Part shown: piece after piece, positions 44,644-53,986 of the stretch
How the letters are laid out: each line of letters opens with the position of its first letter
Position numbering within the stretch: the first letter of the stretch is position 1
Source of the DNA: a virus
Direction: 5' to 3' (one strand)
Virus record (IMG/VR): IMGVR_UViG_3300032053_000025
Span: 1 to 64,000 of that record
DNA: 64,000 nt
Position numbers and translations under genes: made by a program
The notes under the pieces: model-generated
Told to the model about the DNA's origin: nothing
The model's database searches: none
The model's input: the letters and a program-made list of their open reading frames with translations, nothing else

Positions 44644-45060
44644 TCACCAAGAATTGCAACGAAAAGTCAGTTTTAATTCAACTACATTCGTAATATTTCC
44701 ATTAGGCACTCTTTCAATTGCTAGCAATCTTTTAACATTACAATCATAAGTAGCAATCGAAGATTTATCTATTTTTAATACTCCTGGATAATTAATTGGA
44801 ATTGCCGACTCTAAAGTGTCTATTAATGCCATTAAGGCTGTATAATTTGCGCCTTTAAGAAAGAAATGAATAGTTAAATCATAAGCTTTTAAACCACCAT
44901 CAATAACTAAACTTCCTTTGGCCCTAGGATTTTCATGTTCTATAATATGCTTTTCCGTGTGAGGAAAAGGACCACTATCCTTTTGTACATATAGAAATGT
45001 ATATACTAGCGTAGTGCCGTCTGCTTGAAATAACTTGAATGAAGGTTTCCAGTCTGCCAT
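44644..45060 (-). CDS. Distal-tail-like protein
   Basis: The start at 45060 is preferred over the 45081 frame; the site GGAGG lies upstream. The 138-residue beta-rich protein is encoded right after the tape measure, where siphoviruses place Dit. Features such as HIIEHENPRAKGSLVIDGGLK fit, but no family is certain. Confidence 0.45.
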   Translation of the reverse strand: MADWKPSFKLFQADGTTLVYTFLYVQKDSGPFPHTEKHIIEHENPRAKGSLVIDGGLKAYDLTIHFFLKGANYTALMALIDTLESAIPINYPGVLKIDKSSIATYDCNVKRLLAIERVPNGNITNVVELKLTFRCNSW

Positions 45061-45061
45061 T

Positions 45062-47779
45062 TTATCCTCCCTTACCACCAAAAGTTTGTTCTTTGATTCT
45101 TCTATTTAATGCTTGTGCGATTCCCGAAGAAGGATTATCTATTGAATTTTTAAATGCAGATAGAACCTTATCAACTAAAGATTCAGAGTCAATATTTACA
45201 TTGATTTGAGACTCTACTTGTACAGGAATTGTTTGATTGATTATTGATGGGCTTCTTTTAGCCTCTTCAAAACCTTGAAAGATTGCATCCCTAATGCCAG
45301 ATAAGCCACGTTCGCTGAAATCCTGTGGAAGAGGATTTCCTGCTTCATCTCGTAAAGGAGATAATCCCCTGGGAGGCTCAATTCCCTTAGCCATAGGAGT
45401 AGTTAATTCGGGGGTTAATTTATATTTGTCCCTAATCCCCATTAGATATCGTAAACTCGCAGTTTGGTCAGGAAACATAATATCTTCCAAAACCCCTGCG
45501 GTTTTGTAAAATTCTTTTGCTTGATAATCCTTAAACATATCTGCAAATTCGGCTTTAAAGGCATCTAAAGATTTGCCACTTAACGATTCTACTTTGCCCC
45601 CCTGTAAAACCTTAGCAATATCAATTGCTACATCGGAACCATATTTTTGGGATACTTCAAAAATCTTCATTTGATCTGAAGTAACTTTATTTTGATGTAA
45701 TTTTTCTCTCGTAATTTCCTGTTCTAAAGACAATTTTCGTTTCAACAAATCATTATTATCTAAAGTTATTCCTAAAGCATCATGCAATCGAGCTTCCTGT
45801 TCTAATAAGGTTTTGGCAGAAGCTCCCCTTAATTTCAATTTCTCCATTTCAGCATTAATTAACATATCGGTTAATTTAGTTTCTTCTGCTAAGGCCGCTT
45901 CGGCTTCTTCCTTAGTCAAAGCCAAGACTCCATTTTTATCAGTTAAACCTTTAACCTGTTTATCAATCTCAGTATTTTCTGCTTTGCCGAGTTCAATTAT
46001 CTCTTGCTCCCATTTTTTATATTGTATTTGAGAAGCAATAACATTCTGCAAACCAGAGTTGCCCTTAATTTCGGGATATTTTCCTTGGTCATACATCTGC
46101 ATTTGGGATTTAATGGTAGCAACTTCGGGGGCATATTTTTCCCTAACACTCAATACGATTTCTTTCACTCTCTCTAGTTTAGTAAATTCATCTAATTTTT
46201 TATTCGCAACCTCTAACTCCGTGAAATCTACCTTTCCTAAACGAGGATTGACTTGTGTTAAGTTATTTAAAGCTACATCAATAGCCTTCACCATAGCAAT
46301 GGTAGAATTAGATTGTGGGGCTTTTGAATACACATCCCTTAATTTAATTAATTCCTTAAAATTAGCAATACTCGATAATTTGGTTTCTATATTGGTGCGT
46401 TCAATAGCATTAGCTTTAGCCATTTCGGATTGATCGACTTTACTTCTATCAATTAAAGAAGAAATAACCAGGAGAATTTTAGACATCATGTCTAAACTTT
46501 CTTTAAAAGGAGCCGTATTTGCAACTACAGTAGTCAGCAAATTCCAAGAGGAGGTTAATTGTTTAGCTTTATAGGCAGTAGTGCCCATCATAATTTGCAG
46601 GGCCTTCTCAGCTTGTCCCGCTGAGGATAATGAGTCCACTCTAGCTAAAACTGCCCTATCATAATTCTGCATTAAAGCCATAAATGCAGTCATCTGCCTT
46701 CTTGAAGCTATCCCTTGTGCAATATCCAATTTTTGTTTTTGAGTTAAATTATCCCATTTAGCGGCAACTTCATCTAAAATTGTTCCAGCACTTCTATATA
46801 TGCCCGTATTTTGTTGTACTGCTTTGCCTGAAGCATCCATATAAACAGGAACCCTAGCTATACTTGATATTACTTTTGCCCCTGTAGTTAAAATTCGAGA
46901 ATACATGAACTGTAAAGAATTGCCGGCTTCAGTGCCGGATTTTCTTGTAACTTCGATGATTCCAGTTACATGGCCTAAAAAGGAATCTATAGTTATACCC
47001 AACTGATTAGCGGTAGCTCCTGCACGTTTAGTTGCTTCTGCTAAATCAGTCGCAGTAACGGCATATTGCCGTTCAACATTAATCCATTTGTCTAATATTT
47101 GTGCACTCTCATTAATTGGGAGGTTGAAGCCTTCTATGGCTGCGGTTAAGGCATTGACCGTTTCTTTTAATCCCATACCCATAGTTACAGAACCTATCAT
47201 AGCTAGACGGGTAAGTTGAATCGTATCCGCAACTGTTCTTCCTTGCTGTTGGAAGGTTTTGGCTGCTTCAATAGCTTCAGAAGCAGAAGTACCATAAGCC
47301 TGCGCCAATCCAATTAAGGCAATCTTCATATAACTATATTCTTGAGTTGTACCTTTACCTACAATTTGAATATGTGCTAACGCAGTTTCCATTTCAACTA
47401 AAAATTTAGATTGCTCTTGAATTAATGAGAATACACCCATCATAGCCATCCTTAAAGCCATCCATACAGGGGCAACAATAGCAGCTCGCCTCAAGGCTCG
47501 TTCAAAATCACCCATTGCACTTGCGGATTTTGGTGCACCTCTATTAATCATTTCAAAAGTCTTACCAGAAGCAGTTGAAATTTTCAACATAGACTGCTCA
47601 CTAACTTTTCCATATTTATCCATAACAGGAATAGACATCCCTACAGCTTTGGTCACAGTTTCACTAGATTTCCCCATACCATTAAGATAAAGTTGAGCCT
47701 TGGTTAGGTCGGAATCTAACTTCTGCAAACCTGTAGTATCCGCAGTTACTTGTATAAGTTTTTTATACACATCATCCAT
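45062..47779 (-). CDS. Tape measure protein
   Basis: The 905-residue protein is long, helical and repetitive, with the TP901-type core: KTFQQQGRTVADTIQLTRLA, WINVERQYAVTATDLAEA and SLQFMYSRILTTG, the family found in siphovirus tape measures. It sets tail length and is injected first. Membrane-active hydrophobic stretches (VAPVWMALRMAMMGVFSLI) appear near residue 100. It lies after four small tail genes, the usual order. Confidence 0.85.
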   Translation of the reverse strand: MDDVYKKLIQVTADTTGLQKLDSDLTKAQLYLNGMGKSSETVTKAVGMSIPVMDKYGKVSEQSMLKISTASGKTFEMINRGAPKSASAMGDFERALRRAAIVAPVWMALRMAMMGVFSLIQEQSKFLVEMETALAHIQIVGKGTTQEYSYMKIALIGLAQAYGTSASEAIEAAKTFQQQGRTVADTIQLTRLAMIGSVTMGMGLKETVNALTAAIEGFNLPINESAQILDKWINVERQYAVTATDLAEATKRAGATANQLGITIDSFLGHVTGIIEVTRKSGTEAGNSLQFMYSRILTTGAKVISSIARVPVYMDASGKAVQQNTGIYRSAGTILDEVAAKWDNLTQKQKLDIAQGIASRRQMTAFMALMQNYDRAVLARVDSLSSAGQAEKALQIMMGTTAYKAKQLTSSWNLLTTVVANTAPFKESLDMMSKILLVISSLIDRSKVDQSEMAKANAIERTNIETKLSSIANFKELIKLRDVYSKAPQSNSTIAMVKAIDVALNNLTQVNPRLGKVDFTELEVANKKLDEFTKLERVKEIVLSVREKYAPEVATIKSQMQMYDQGKYPEIKGNSGLQNVIASQIQYKKWEQEIIELGKAENTEIDKQVKGLTDKNGVLALTKEEAEAALAEETKLTDMLINAEMEKLKLRGASAKTLLEQEARLHDALGITLDNNDLLKRKLSLEQEITREKLHQNKVTSDQMKIFEVSQKYGSDVAIDIAKVLQGGKVESLSGKSLDAFKAEFADMFKDYQAKEFYKTAGVLEDIMFPDQTASLRYLMGIRDKYKLTPELTTPMAKGIEPPRGLSPLRDEAGNPLPQDFSERGLSGIRDAIFQGFEEAKRSPSIINQTIPVQVESQINVNIDSESLVDKVLSAFKNSIDNPSSGIAQALNRRIKEQTFGGKGG

Positions 47780-47780
47780 T

Positions 47781-48134
47781 TTATTTATCCTTTTTCTTTG
47801 GAGTAAAGAAACTAATTCTTGCTTGTGGTTCTGGTCCTTGTTTAGATTTAGGATTATCTATTTCTTTTTGTTCTCTATCTATCTTCCCTACAAAATAAGC
47901 CTCAGATCTAATTTGGTCTTTAATAACTTCTTCACAAAGGTTAGGTTTTTTTATTGCCAAATCTTGGTATAATTGATGTATTTCATTCAGATACGACATA
48001 AAGAATAATTGCAATCTAGTAAAATCCGAAGTGTTATTAAATAATTGAACCCCATCAAGCTCCTTCGAGTTATTAAATAAACTCTGCCATTTATAAGACC
48101 TCGCCAGGATTCGTAGTGGCTCTTCTTTATACAT
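47781..48134 (-). CDS. Probable tail assembly protein (chaperone region)
   Basis: The 117-residue helical protein lies directly before the tape measure, where siphoviruses place tail assembly chaperones. Its start overlaps the end of the preceding gene by 8 bases. No slippery sequence for a programmed frameshift was seen. Function is from position only. Confidence 0.5.
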   Translation of the reverse strand: MYKEEPLRILARSYKWQSLFNNSKELDGVQLFNNTSDFTRLQLFFMSYLNEIHQLYQDLAIKKPNLCEEVIKDQIRSEAYFVGKIDREQKEIDNPKSKQGPEPQARISFFTPKKKDK

Positions 48135-48363
48135 TTTTCGCCCTAATCTTTTTAATTATTCGGTTAAATTTTCGTTTAGTTTCTACAAACTCAATTTTGT
48201 CCTGCAAAAGCAGGAACCCTTGTAGTAGTATTTGTTCGGATAATATAAACTTCTGTTTAATCCCCGAGTGATTCTTAAACATAGATTTTAAAGTAGAATA
48301 ATTCTTATCCATATCTGAATAAATTGTATTTAATATACGAATTTGCTGGGTTAATTTATCCAT
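48127..48363 (-). CDS. Small helical tail-region protein
   Basis: The 78-residue, entirely helical and basic protein (MDKLTQQIRILNTIYSDM) lies between the chaperone-like genes. Nothing more can be said from the sequence. Confidence 0.5.
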   Translation of the reverse strand: MDKLTQQIRILNTIYSDMDKNYSTLKSMFKNHSGIKQKFILSEQILLQGFLLLQDKIEFVETKRKFNRIIKKIRAKNV

Positions 48364-48374
48364 AGAAACCTCGC

Positions 48375-49031
48375 TTATTGCTCGTTGTCTTTATTAATCT
48401 TATATATCACCATAGAAAAATAATTCGTGGCTTGCATTTTAATTTGTTCTTTAGCATTCATAAATAATTCATAACTATCAAACGCCTTAACCCACTTATC
48501 TTCTTGAAATTTTTCCAATGCAAGATATGTAGAAAAGGAAGTATTAAGGTAAACCAATTCAGACTCTATAGTATAAGATAAATGTTCAATCTTCTCTTCA
48601 GATATATTATTTATGTCCTGTTTTAATTGATAAATTTGACCCCTTAAATTGACAATCATTGGGTCGTCGTTATTAGAGACATCGCCAAACTCAGCTAATT
48701 TAAGCTGTAAATCTTTGATTTGTTCGTTGATTTGCAATTGTTCGTTTGTCATTGCCTCAATATCTACACCCTTAGCCTTCAGCAATATTATAACCTGCTT
48801 CCTGAATAGAAATTTACTATCCTTTAGAAGTTCAGTATGCCTTTTTAACATTGCTTCTCTTAACAATTGTTGTTTAGGATAATCTAAGGCTTTAACCTTA
48901 TACTTAACTTCATTAAAATCCCATTCAATTTCATTATCCTTGAGCATTTGCTCAAGCCTTTGTAAATCTTCTTGCAATATTAATTTATCGGTTGCTTCTT
49001 GTGCAATTTGGTCTCTGTCTAAATTTTCCAT
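48375..49031 (-). CDS. Helical protein, possible tail chaperone
   Basis: The start at 49031 fits the GGAG site; the 49058 frame starts earlier. The 218-residue product is almost wholly coiled-coil-like helix (EDLQRLEQMLKDNEIEWDFN, QLKQDINNISEEK). Its place between tail tube and tape measure fits tail assembly chaperones. Confidence 0.5.
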   Translation of the reverse strand: MENLDRDQIAQEATDKLILQEDLQRLEQMLKDNEIEWDFNEVKYKVKALDYPKQQLLREAMLKRHTELLKDSKFLFRKQVIILLKAKGVDIEAMTNEQLQINEQIKDLQLKLAEFGDVSNNDDPMIVNLRGQIYQLKQDINNISEEKIEHLSYTIESELVYLNTSFSTYLALEKFQEDKWVKAFDSYELFMNAKEQIKMQATNYFSMVIYKINKDNEQ

Positions 49032-49074
49032 TTTATTCTCCATAATTGGCGCGGCCACAAAAATAGCCAGTCCG

Positions 49075-49320
49075 TTACTTCGGCTGGCTCTGAGTAAAAT
49101 CTATAATGGTCGGAATTTTAGCATTGATAATTCGTTTCAATCCCCGGGCATTCTCATATATAACGTTCCGGGCAATAGACAAATATACCTGCTTCAATTG
49201 ATCTTGGGATAATGGAGGATTAGCAACTTGCAAATCTTCCAACCTCTTAATCAAAGTCCCGACTAAAATTCTTGATTGATCATCAATAAGATTAAATATA
49301 ATTCCGAGTAAATTTTCCAT
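49075..49320 (-). CDS. Unknown small protein after the tail tube gene
   Basis: The start at 49320 follows GGAGG; the 49338 frame begins upstream of that site. The 81-residue helical protein (NLIDDQSRILVGTLIKRLED) follows the major tail protein gene and a hairpin. Function unknown. Confidence 0.55.
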   Translation of the reverse strand: MENLLGIIFNLIDDQSRILVGTLIKRLEDLQVANPPLSQDQLKQVYLSIARNVIYENARGLKRIINAKIPTIIDFTQSQPK

Positions 49321-49359
49321 ACAGTCTATCCTCCGCATACATGAATATCTATGGGATGG

Positions 49360-49383
49360 AGGGAGAGCACCGAGGCTCTCCCT
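49360..49383 (-). terminator. Hairpin after the major tail protein gene
   Basis: AGGGAGAGC (49360-49368) pairs perfectly with GCTCTCCCT (49375-49383), a 9-pair stem with a 6-base loop. It follows the tail tube stop by about 20 bases on the minus strand. No T-run follows, so termination is probably partial; it may protect the upstream RNA. Confidence 0.55.
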
Positions 49384-49402
49384 AACACCAATCCCGATTA
49401 TG

Positions 49403-50620
49403 TTATATGTCTCCTTCGGTCTCGCTGATTGTCAACGATTGCCCCGTAAGGGTATTTCCTTGTGATGTATAAGCCCCAACTGCGGTTGTACCTTTCAATT
49501 CAGATATTGCTAAATTAATCGCCTTATACCCTATTGAAAAAGTATCCTTAGTATTGTCGGTGTATATTTTTACCTTTATGGTGTTATCATCGGCAAAATC
49601 CCTTAATGATAATTTGCCGAATCCTGCGGCTTGACCAGAAAGTGCTTCTTCCAATGTATAAGTTTCAAGCAACTTTCCTATTGTAATTGTAACTGTCTTT
49701 TTGTTTACCCCGAACAATATTTTTTCGGGATTGCCGATTTCTCCTTCATCGGCCCTATCTAATTTGACATCGATTGTAACACTCTGTATTCTTGTCAATC
49801 GACCACCAGTAACCAAGAATAAATCTGCACAATCGGCCTTTAAGGCTCCCACATCGGAAGTATTGGTAGTAAATACTGTTTGCCCGCCTATAAAGGTAGT
49901 TGCGGTATACCAATATTTTATTGTTTCCCCAACTGCACAATCATCAACAGTTAAAACCCCACCAAGATAAGAATAATCCGTAACTTTTGTAAGTTCAGTG
50001 GCTACTCCTAGTGCAGTAATTTTAACTACTCTCAAAATTACATCTGCTGTTTTAGGGTCTGCAACTGCAACAGGGTCAGAAACCGTAATATCCACGTGGT
50101 CTAATGACTCGAGATCCCCAGACTCTACAACTTTTTGTTTGAAAATTAAATACTTATTATCCCCTTGCCAGTTAATCCAGTCCTCACTAATAAAATCGAA
50201 ACTACGTTCAATTTGAGCCGTAGGGCTTCCTATAGTGATTGAAAAACCAGACACTCTAGCTTTAGGAATCCATAAGGTGCCTAAAAAGGTGCCCCCATCT
50301 TTAGTTAAATAGCTTGCAAAATCAAATACAGAAGTGGAAAAATCACTTAATGTTAATGTATCATCTGAATCTGCAACATTGGCTATTTTACGAAAGAAGT
50401 CTAACTTGCCATATTCTTTCTGTGTTAATCTAACAGGAACATTGGGAGTGCCTTCTACCCAATCTACTGTACCATCGGTACCTACTTCTTCAATTTCTTC
50501 TCTGTTGGATGTGCCTGTATTATCGATATTTTGAACTCTATCGATTTGCGCCCAATCGCCTAAACCCATCACAGGTATACATCTTAATCCCACAGCCGAA
50601 AACCTGACCATATTACTCAT
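49403..50620 (-). CDS. Major tail (tube) protein
   Basis: The 405-residue protein is beta-rich and Thr/Asp-rich throughout (VGTDGTVDWVEGTPNVPVRL, DTLTLSDFSTSV). Its position between the head-tail connectors and the tape measure, a ribosome site presented in a hairpin loop and a stem-loop after it all fit an abundant tail tube protein. It is longer than many tube proteins (150-250), so it may carry an extra surface domain around residues 180-260. Confidence 0.7.
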   Translation of the reverse strand: MSNMVRFSAVGLRCIPVMGLGDWAQIDRVQNIDNTGTSNREEIEEVGTDGTVDWVEGTPNVPVRLTQKEYGKLDFFRKIANVADSDDTLTLSDFSTSVFDFASYLTKDGGTFLGTLWIPKARVSGFSITIGSPTAQIERSFDFISEDWINWQGDNKYLIFKQKVVESGDLESLDHVDITVSDPVAVADPKTADVILRVVKITALGVATELTKVTDYSYLGGVLTVDDCAVGETIKYWYTATTFIGGQTVFTTNTSDVGALKADCADLFLVTGGRLTRIQSVTIDVKLDRADEGEIGNPEKILFGVNKKTVTITIGKLLETYTLEEALSGQAAGFGKLSLRDFADDNTIKVKIYTDNTKDTFSIGYKAINLAISELKGTTAVGAYTSQGNTLTGQSLTISETEGDI

Positions 50621-50623
50621 ATT

Positions 50624-50644
50624 TTTTGCCCTCCTTTGGCAAAA
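50624..50644 (-). promoter_or_regulatory. Ribosome-site hairpin before the major tail gene
   Basis: On the minus strand TTTTGCC and GGCAAAA form a 7-pair stem around a 7-base loop; the AGGAGG ribosome site (50630-50635) lies mostly in that loop. The rest of the gap (50645-50743) has an alternative stem, ATTAACC/GGTTAAT (50655-50661 and 50681-50687). The gap holds no gene. Confidence 0.55.
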
Positions 50645-50743
50645 GCTAAATTTTATTAACCGTTTCTCTCCAATAGAATTGGTTAATGATATTTATTACA
50701 ATTCTTTTTAAAATCATACGATTATCTATAAGCACTTACTTAA

Positions 50744-50995
50744 TTATTTACCCAACTTGCCTCTGACATATCCGTTTAAGTCTGCTAAATCGACTTTAAC
50801 CGAAGCAACATCATCCTTGATATTTCCCAGTTCTTTTGTATTCGCAGTGACATCGTCCTGCAAATGTTTTAAATGATTTGACTCTATTCTGCGAGTAACT
50901 AAAAAATTATATACCAATGCAATGCCAGTGAAGCCGAACCCAGCTACCGTCAGTATTGATGGAAAAACAAGCATTCGAGTAAATGACCAGTCCAT
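50744..50995 (-). CDS. Small membrane protein with coiled coil
   Basis: The start at 50995 is coupled to the upstream stop; a GAGG site lies in that gene. The 83-residue protein has one membrane helix (LVFPSILTVAGFGFTGIALV) and a coiled-coil cytoplasmic part (ELGNIKDDVASVKVDLADL). It might be a holin-like or spanin-like protein placed among tail genes, or a membrane anchor for tail assembly. Confidence 0.6.
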   Translation of the reverse strand: MDWSFTRMLVFPSILTVAGFGFTGIALVYNFLVTRRIESNHLKHLQDDVTANTKELGNIKDDVASVKVDLADLNGYVRGKLGK

Positions 50996-50996
50996 A

Positions 50997-51521
50997 TTAA
51001 TCCTCAACTTTCGTTTTTGTAACATGCAAAGTTATCAAAGTTCTAAATCTATCATCGAGTTCCAATTGAGATTTATCAATATCCCCACCTACGGGAACAT
51101 CATCAATTAAATCTACTATGATTCTACCATCAGTATCAGGTCCCGATTCGAAACTTGCATCGGAAGAAACCCCACCAATAGTAGTATATTCGTAGTATGT
51201 AAATCCATTTTTTAAATAATCACAAATCATATCCGTTAAATCTTCAACTTGTCCACCCGAAGTTCCTTTAACATGGATTAATATTAGACTTTTTCTTAAT
51301 TTAGAATTAGATCCAACTTCTACATTGTCTCGTATTGTTGACCCCAACAAAACGCAAATTACTGCGTTTTTAGTTTCTCTGCTTAAAGGAGTATTAGCAA
51401 ATTCTTTGAAGGATTTTACACATGTAACATTAGTATAGGGATTTGGATTTGCAGTTAATCCTGCCGATATTGCAATTATACAACTCTTGATTATATTTCG
51501 TTTTTCTCTATAGATACCCAT
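50997..51521 (-). CDS. Neck or tail-terminator-like protein
   Basis: The 174-residue protein (start after GGGAGAG) has a mixed fold with VKGTSGGQVEDLTDMICDY. Its place between connectors and tube, and its size, fit a tail terminator or head closure component. No family is certain. Confidence 0.5.
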   Translation of the reverse strand: MGIYREKRNIIKSCIIAISAGLTANPNPYTNVTCVKSFKEFANTPLSRETKNAVICVLLGSTIRDNVEVGSNSKLRKSLILIHVKGTSGGQVEDLTDMICDYLKNGFTYYEYTTIGGVSSDASFESGPDTDGRIIVDLIDDVPVGGDIDKSQLELDDRFRTLITLHVTKTKVED

Positions 51522-51887
51522 TTAGCTCTCCCGATAAAGTTGGATACGGCAATAAATACTGCTCAGGTCTTTTATTTGGCAACGACCGTCATTTGTTTTG
51601 TAGCCTACATACTCAACCCCATCTATGACAAATTTCTGAGATAGTTTAAGTAGAGGTTTATAACGAATAAAAGTGATAATCTCCATTCCTTGGGATGTAG
51701 ATATACCGCCCATCTTCCATTTAACTTGTTCAGAAGTTAAAGGGTTGCAGATAGCTTGAATTGGAATGGAACCTGTAAGGATAACTTTCTTATCCTGTTC
51801 TTCGGGGTCGCTTATAATACTGCGACCTACATATACTTGGATTTTTTTGCCTTGTTCGGACATTAAATCATCTAAAGGGTCGAGCAT
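51522..51887 (-). CDS. Head-tail joining protein (putative)
   Basis: The 121-residue protein is beta-rich (KKIQVYVGRSI, KKVILTGSIPIQAI). It is one of five small genes between capsid and tube, the usual site for connector and stopper proteins. AAGGAG precedes the ATG. Confidence 0.55.
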   Translation of the reverse strand: MLDPLDDLMSEQGKKIQVYVGRSIISDPEEQDKKVILTGSIPIQAICNPLTSEQVKWKMGGISTSQGMEIITFIRYKPLLKLSQKFVIDGVEYVGYKTNDGRCQIKDLSSIYCRIQLYRES

Positions 51888-51899
51888 TTATATTACTCC

Positions 51900-52409
51900 T
51901 TATTTATTAAGTGTAGCCACCAATTGATTCACTTCATTAGTAATCTGAAAGGTTGCAACTTCGATGTAATTCATAGCTGTAATCGCCTTCCGGGGGGTCA
52001 TGGGGTAAAACCCTTTTTCAAATCTACCTATACCCGACCCAGGTTTGAATTCCCCTCTAATTTTAGGGTTTTCATCATATCCGGGAGGAATCGTTCTTCC
52101 GCTTTTTGCCACCCCCCAGTTTAACCATCTCCAAAAAGGGGCCATAGAGTTCATCTTATCAAGATCCCCAATCCAGAACCCATATCCCTTACCTAATTCA
52201 TTAAAAAACTTATATTCAATAGCATTTTCTAATTTGCTATCGCTACCAGGACGAGTTTTCTTATTCTTAATAATGGAAATCATTAATTGATGAACTCGTT
52301 GGCCCAGCAAATCCAACTTAGCAGGTAACTCCTGCTCAAAAATCTTGTGCATCCTCGAACCAAAATCAATTAAATTCTCTCCGCTATCTATAACTCTAAT
52401 GCTTATCAT
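51900..52409 (-). CDS. HK97 gp10-like tail completion protein (putative)
   Basis: The 169-residue protein has the plan of HK97 gp10-like factors: a helical start (SRMHKIFEQELPAKLDLLGQ), a central basic part and a C-terminal helix. Its place is correct for a tail completion protein. Confidence 0.5.
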   Translation of the reverse strand: MISIRVIDSGENLIDFGSRMHKIFEQELPAKLDLLGQRVHQLMISIIKNKKTRPGSDSKLENAIEYKFFNELGKGYGFWIGDLDKMNSMAPFWRWLNWGVAKSGRTIPPGYDENPKIRGEFKPGSGIGRFEKGFYPMTPRKAITAMNYIEVATFQITNEVNQLVATLNK

Positions 52410-52416
52410 AAATCAC

Positions 52417-52758
52417 CTATAACAAATCATTATCCTTAATCTCATATTCAAATCTGCCCAAGAAATAACTATTGGTGCCTATTATTGCTTTTAGAGTTAA
52501 ATAATGAGATTCAAGAGCAGACATATCATTAGTATTAGCTTTAGGAATATGAATTGACAATAGCCCCCCAGATTCAGCAACACAATCAGAACTTTCCAAT
52601 AATTGTGAATCTGAAACTCCTAACTCTGCTTCAAATGTAAGATCAGTAAAATCCGTAACTAAATCTCCATAAGAGTCGTAGATAGCAAATGTTAAATATA
52701 TATCCTCATTCTGGAAAAATTTAGATTTTTGCTCTAATAAAACTGCGGAATATTGCAT
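52417..52758 (-). CDS. Small Ig-like or connector protein
   Basis: The 113-residue protein is a beta-sandwich-like chain (EDIYLTFAIYDSYGDLVTDF, GLLSIHIPKANTN). It could be a decoration protein or head-tail adaptor. Position supports a structural role. Confidence 0.55.
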   Translation of the reverse strand: MQYSAVLLEQKSKFFQNEDIYLTFAIYDSYGDLVTDFTDLTFEAELGVSDSQLLESSDCVAESGGLLSIHIPKANTNDMSALESHYLTLKAIIGTNSYFLGRFEYEIKDNDLL

Positions 52759-52775
52759 AATTTACTCCTATCAAT

Positions 52776-53342
52776 TTAGCTTAAATCTAGTATAGTGTTA
52801 CAACCTATTCTATCATGAGAAAATTTTAAGATTAGTTTTTCTATTCTTTCTTCTTTGGATAACTTGTTTGGGTATCTTACCGATACTGTGCCTGTACTAT
52901 AAGAAACAAAATCGGGTCTAATTAAAATTGAGGCTACCATTACAATTAAAGATTGTTCTTTGACTTGAGGTATTGGATATACTTCGGTTTCGTCTGCACT
53001 TAGATCGAAGTGTATTGAATAATTATAGCTATCTAAATACACTAAAGCAGACTTGATAAAATCCAATAATTCGGCGGTTGAATATTTATAATAAGTAAAA
53101 GTTATACTTACTACATTCCCACTTGCAACACTACCTACATTGATAGTTACTGTTTGTGAAGCATAAGTATAAAGATTGGTTGCTAAGGTAGTTCCGTTGA
53201 CCGCCACCGAAGTAACCGCTTGAACGTTAGAGCAAGCTATAGTGAATGTTCGACCACTACCGGCCTCATAGACCTCAGTGTCCGTCCTTAATTTATCCTC
53301 CACAGTGCTACGGATTTTAGTCTCGATCTTGTTTATAGTCAT
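52776..53342 (-). CDS. Head-tail connector-like protein
   Basis: The start at 53342 (GAGGG site) is preferred over 53360. The 188-residue protein has a beta-rich N-terminal half and a helical end (SKEERIEKLILKFSHDRIG). Its place just after the capsid and the 53317 gene fits an adaptor. Confidence 0.5.
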   Translation of the reverse strand: MTINKIETKIRSTVEDKLRTDTEVYEAGSGRTFTIACSNVQAVTSVAVNGTTLATNLYTYASQTVTINVGSVASGNVVSITFTYYKYSTAELLDFIKSALVYLDSYNYSIHFDLSADETEVYPIPQVKEQSLIVMVASILIRPDFVSYSTGTVSVRYPNKLSKEERIEKLILKFSHDRIGCNTILDLS

Positions 53343-53916
53343 TTTTATCCCTCGGGTCATACTTCAATATTTTTGTTGGTTCATATATTATCTTAGCTAA
53401 AAGCAATTCATTTCCTCGTAATCCTACACAAACCCAACCATTAATATAAAATACTTTTAATATAGGGTCAGCACTTTTCAATTTAACAAAAAGTGTGGAA
53501 ACATTTATATTCTTTTTCCCACCCTTATAATCATTGACTTCGATTGCCTCTTGAAATAACGTATCAATAACAAAATTCAAATATGTTAATAGTCTATTAG
53601 CCCCTTGAGGGGTTTTTGCCAATAAAACTAAATATTTTCGAGTTGGAACCATCTTGGAGATATTGGTATTTATATCTGTAATTTCTACTTGTTTATCTGC
53701 GAAACCTGTAATAACTCCTATTGCATCATTTTCGCCAAATATAACCTTATCCCCAAATTTTAACTTCTTAAATAATACATCTAAGTTAGATTTAATTGAT
53801 AGGCGCAATCTTTGTTGAGTAATGTAAAATTCACTGAATATGTCTGGAGTTTCTTTGATTTGGATTGCAATTTGAAGCTTTTCTTGCTTAGTTAATGTGC
53901 TTTTTAGTTTAAACAT
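53317..53916 (-). CDS. Unknown structural protein after the capsid gene
   Basis: The 199-residue protein has a helical start, a beta-barrel-like centre (FGDKVIFGENDAIGVITGFA) and a basic end. It overlaps the next gene by 26 bases. It follows the capsid terminator, so it may need read-through or its own RNA. Confidence 0.55.
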   Translation of the reverse strand: MFKLKSTLTKQEKLQIAIQIKETPDIFSEFYITQQRLRLSIKSNLDVLFKKLKFGDKVIFGENDAIGVITGFADKQVEITDINTNISKMVPTRKYLVLLAKTPQGANRLLTYLNFVIDTLFQEAIEVNDYKGGKKNINVSTLFVKLKSADPILKVFYINGWVCVGLRGNELLLAKIIYEPTKILKYDPRDKNDYKQDRD

Positions 53917-53950
53917 GTGTGCCTCGGTTGTGGTAAATCATTGATTAAAA

Positions 53951-53980
53951 TAGGAACGGGGGAGCAATCTCCCGTTCCTA
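53951..53980 (-). terminator. Terminator after the major capsid gene
   Basis: A 13-pair stem (53951-53963 with 53968-53980, one G.U) closes a GCAA tetraloop. On the minus strand TTTT follows, so it is a classical rho-independent terminator. It lies 7 bases after the capsid stop and should limit expression of the genes downstream. Confidence 0.85.
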
Positions 53981-53986
53981 ACTTAC

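Noticed and set aside
48127-49031. Programmed frameshift in the tail chaperone genes
   Set aside because: I looked for a slippery heptamer at the ends of these genes and found none; the genes are separate or overlap by a few bases only.
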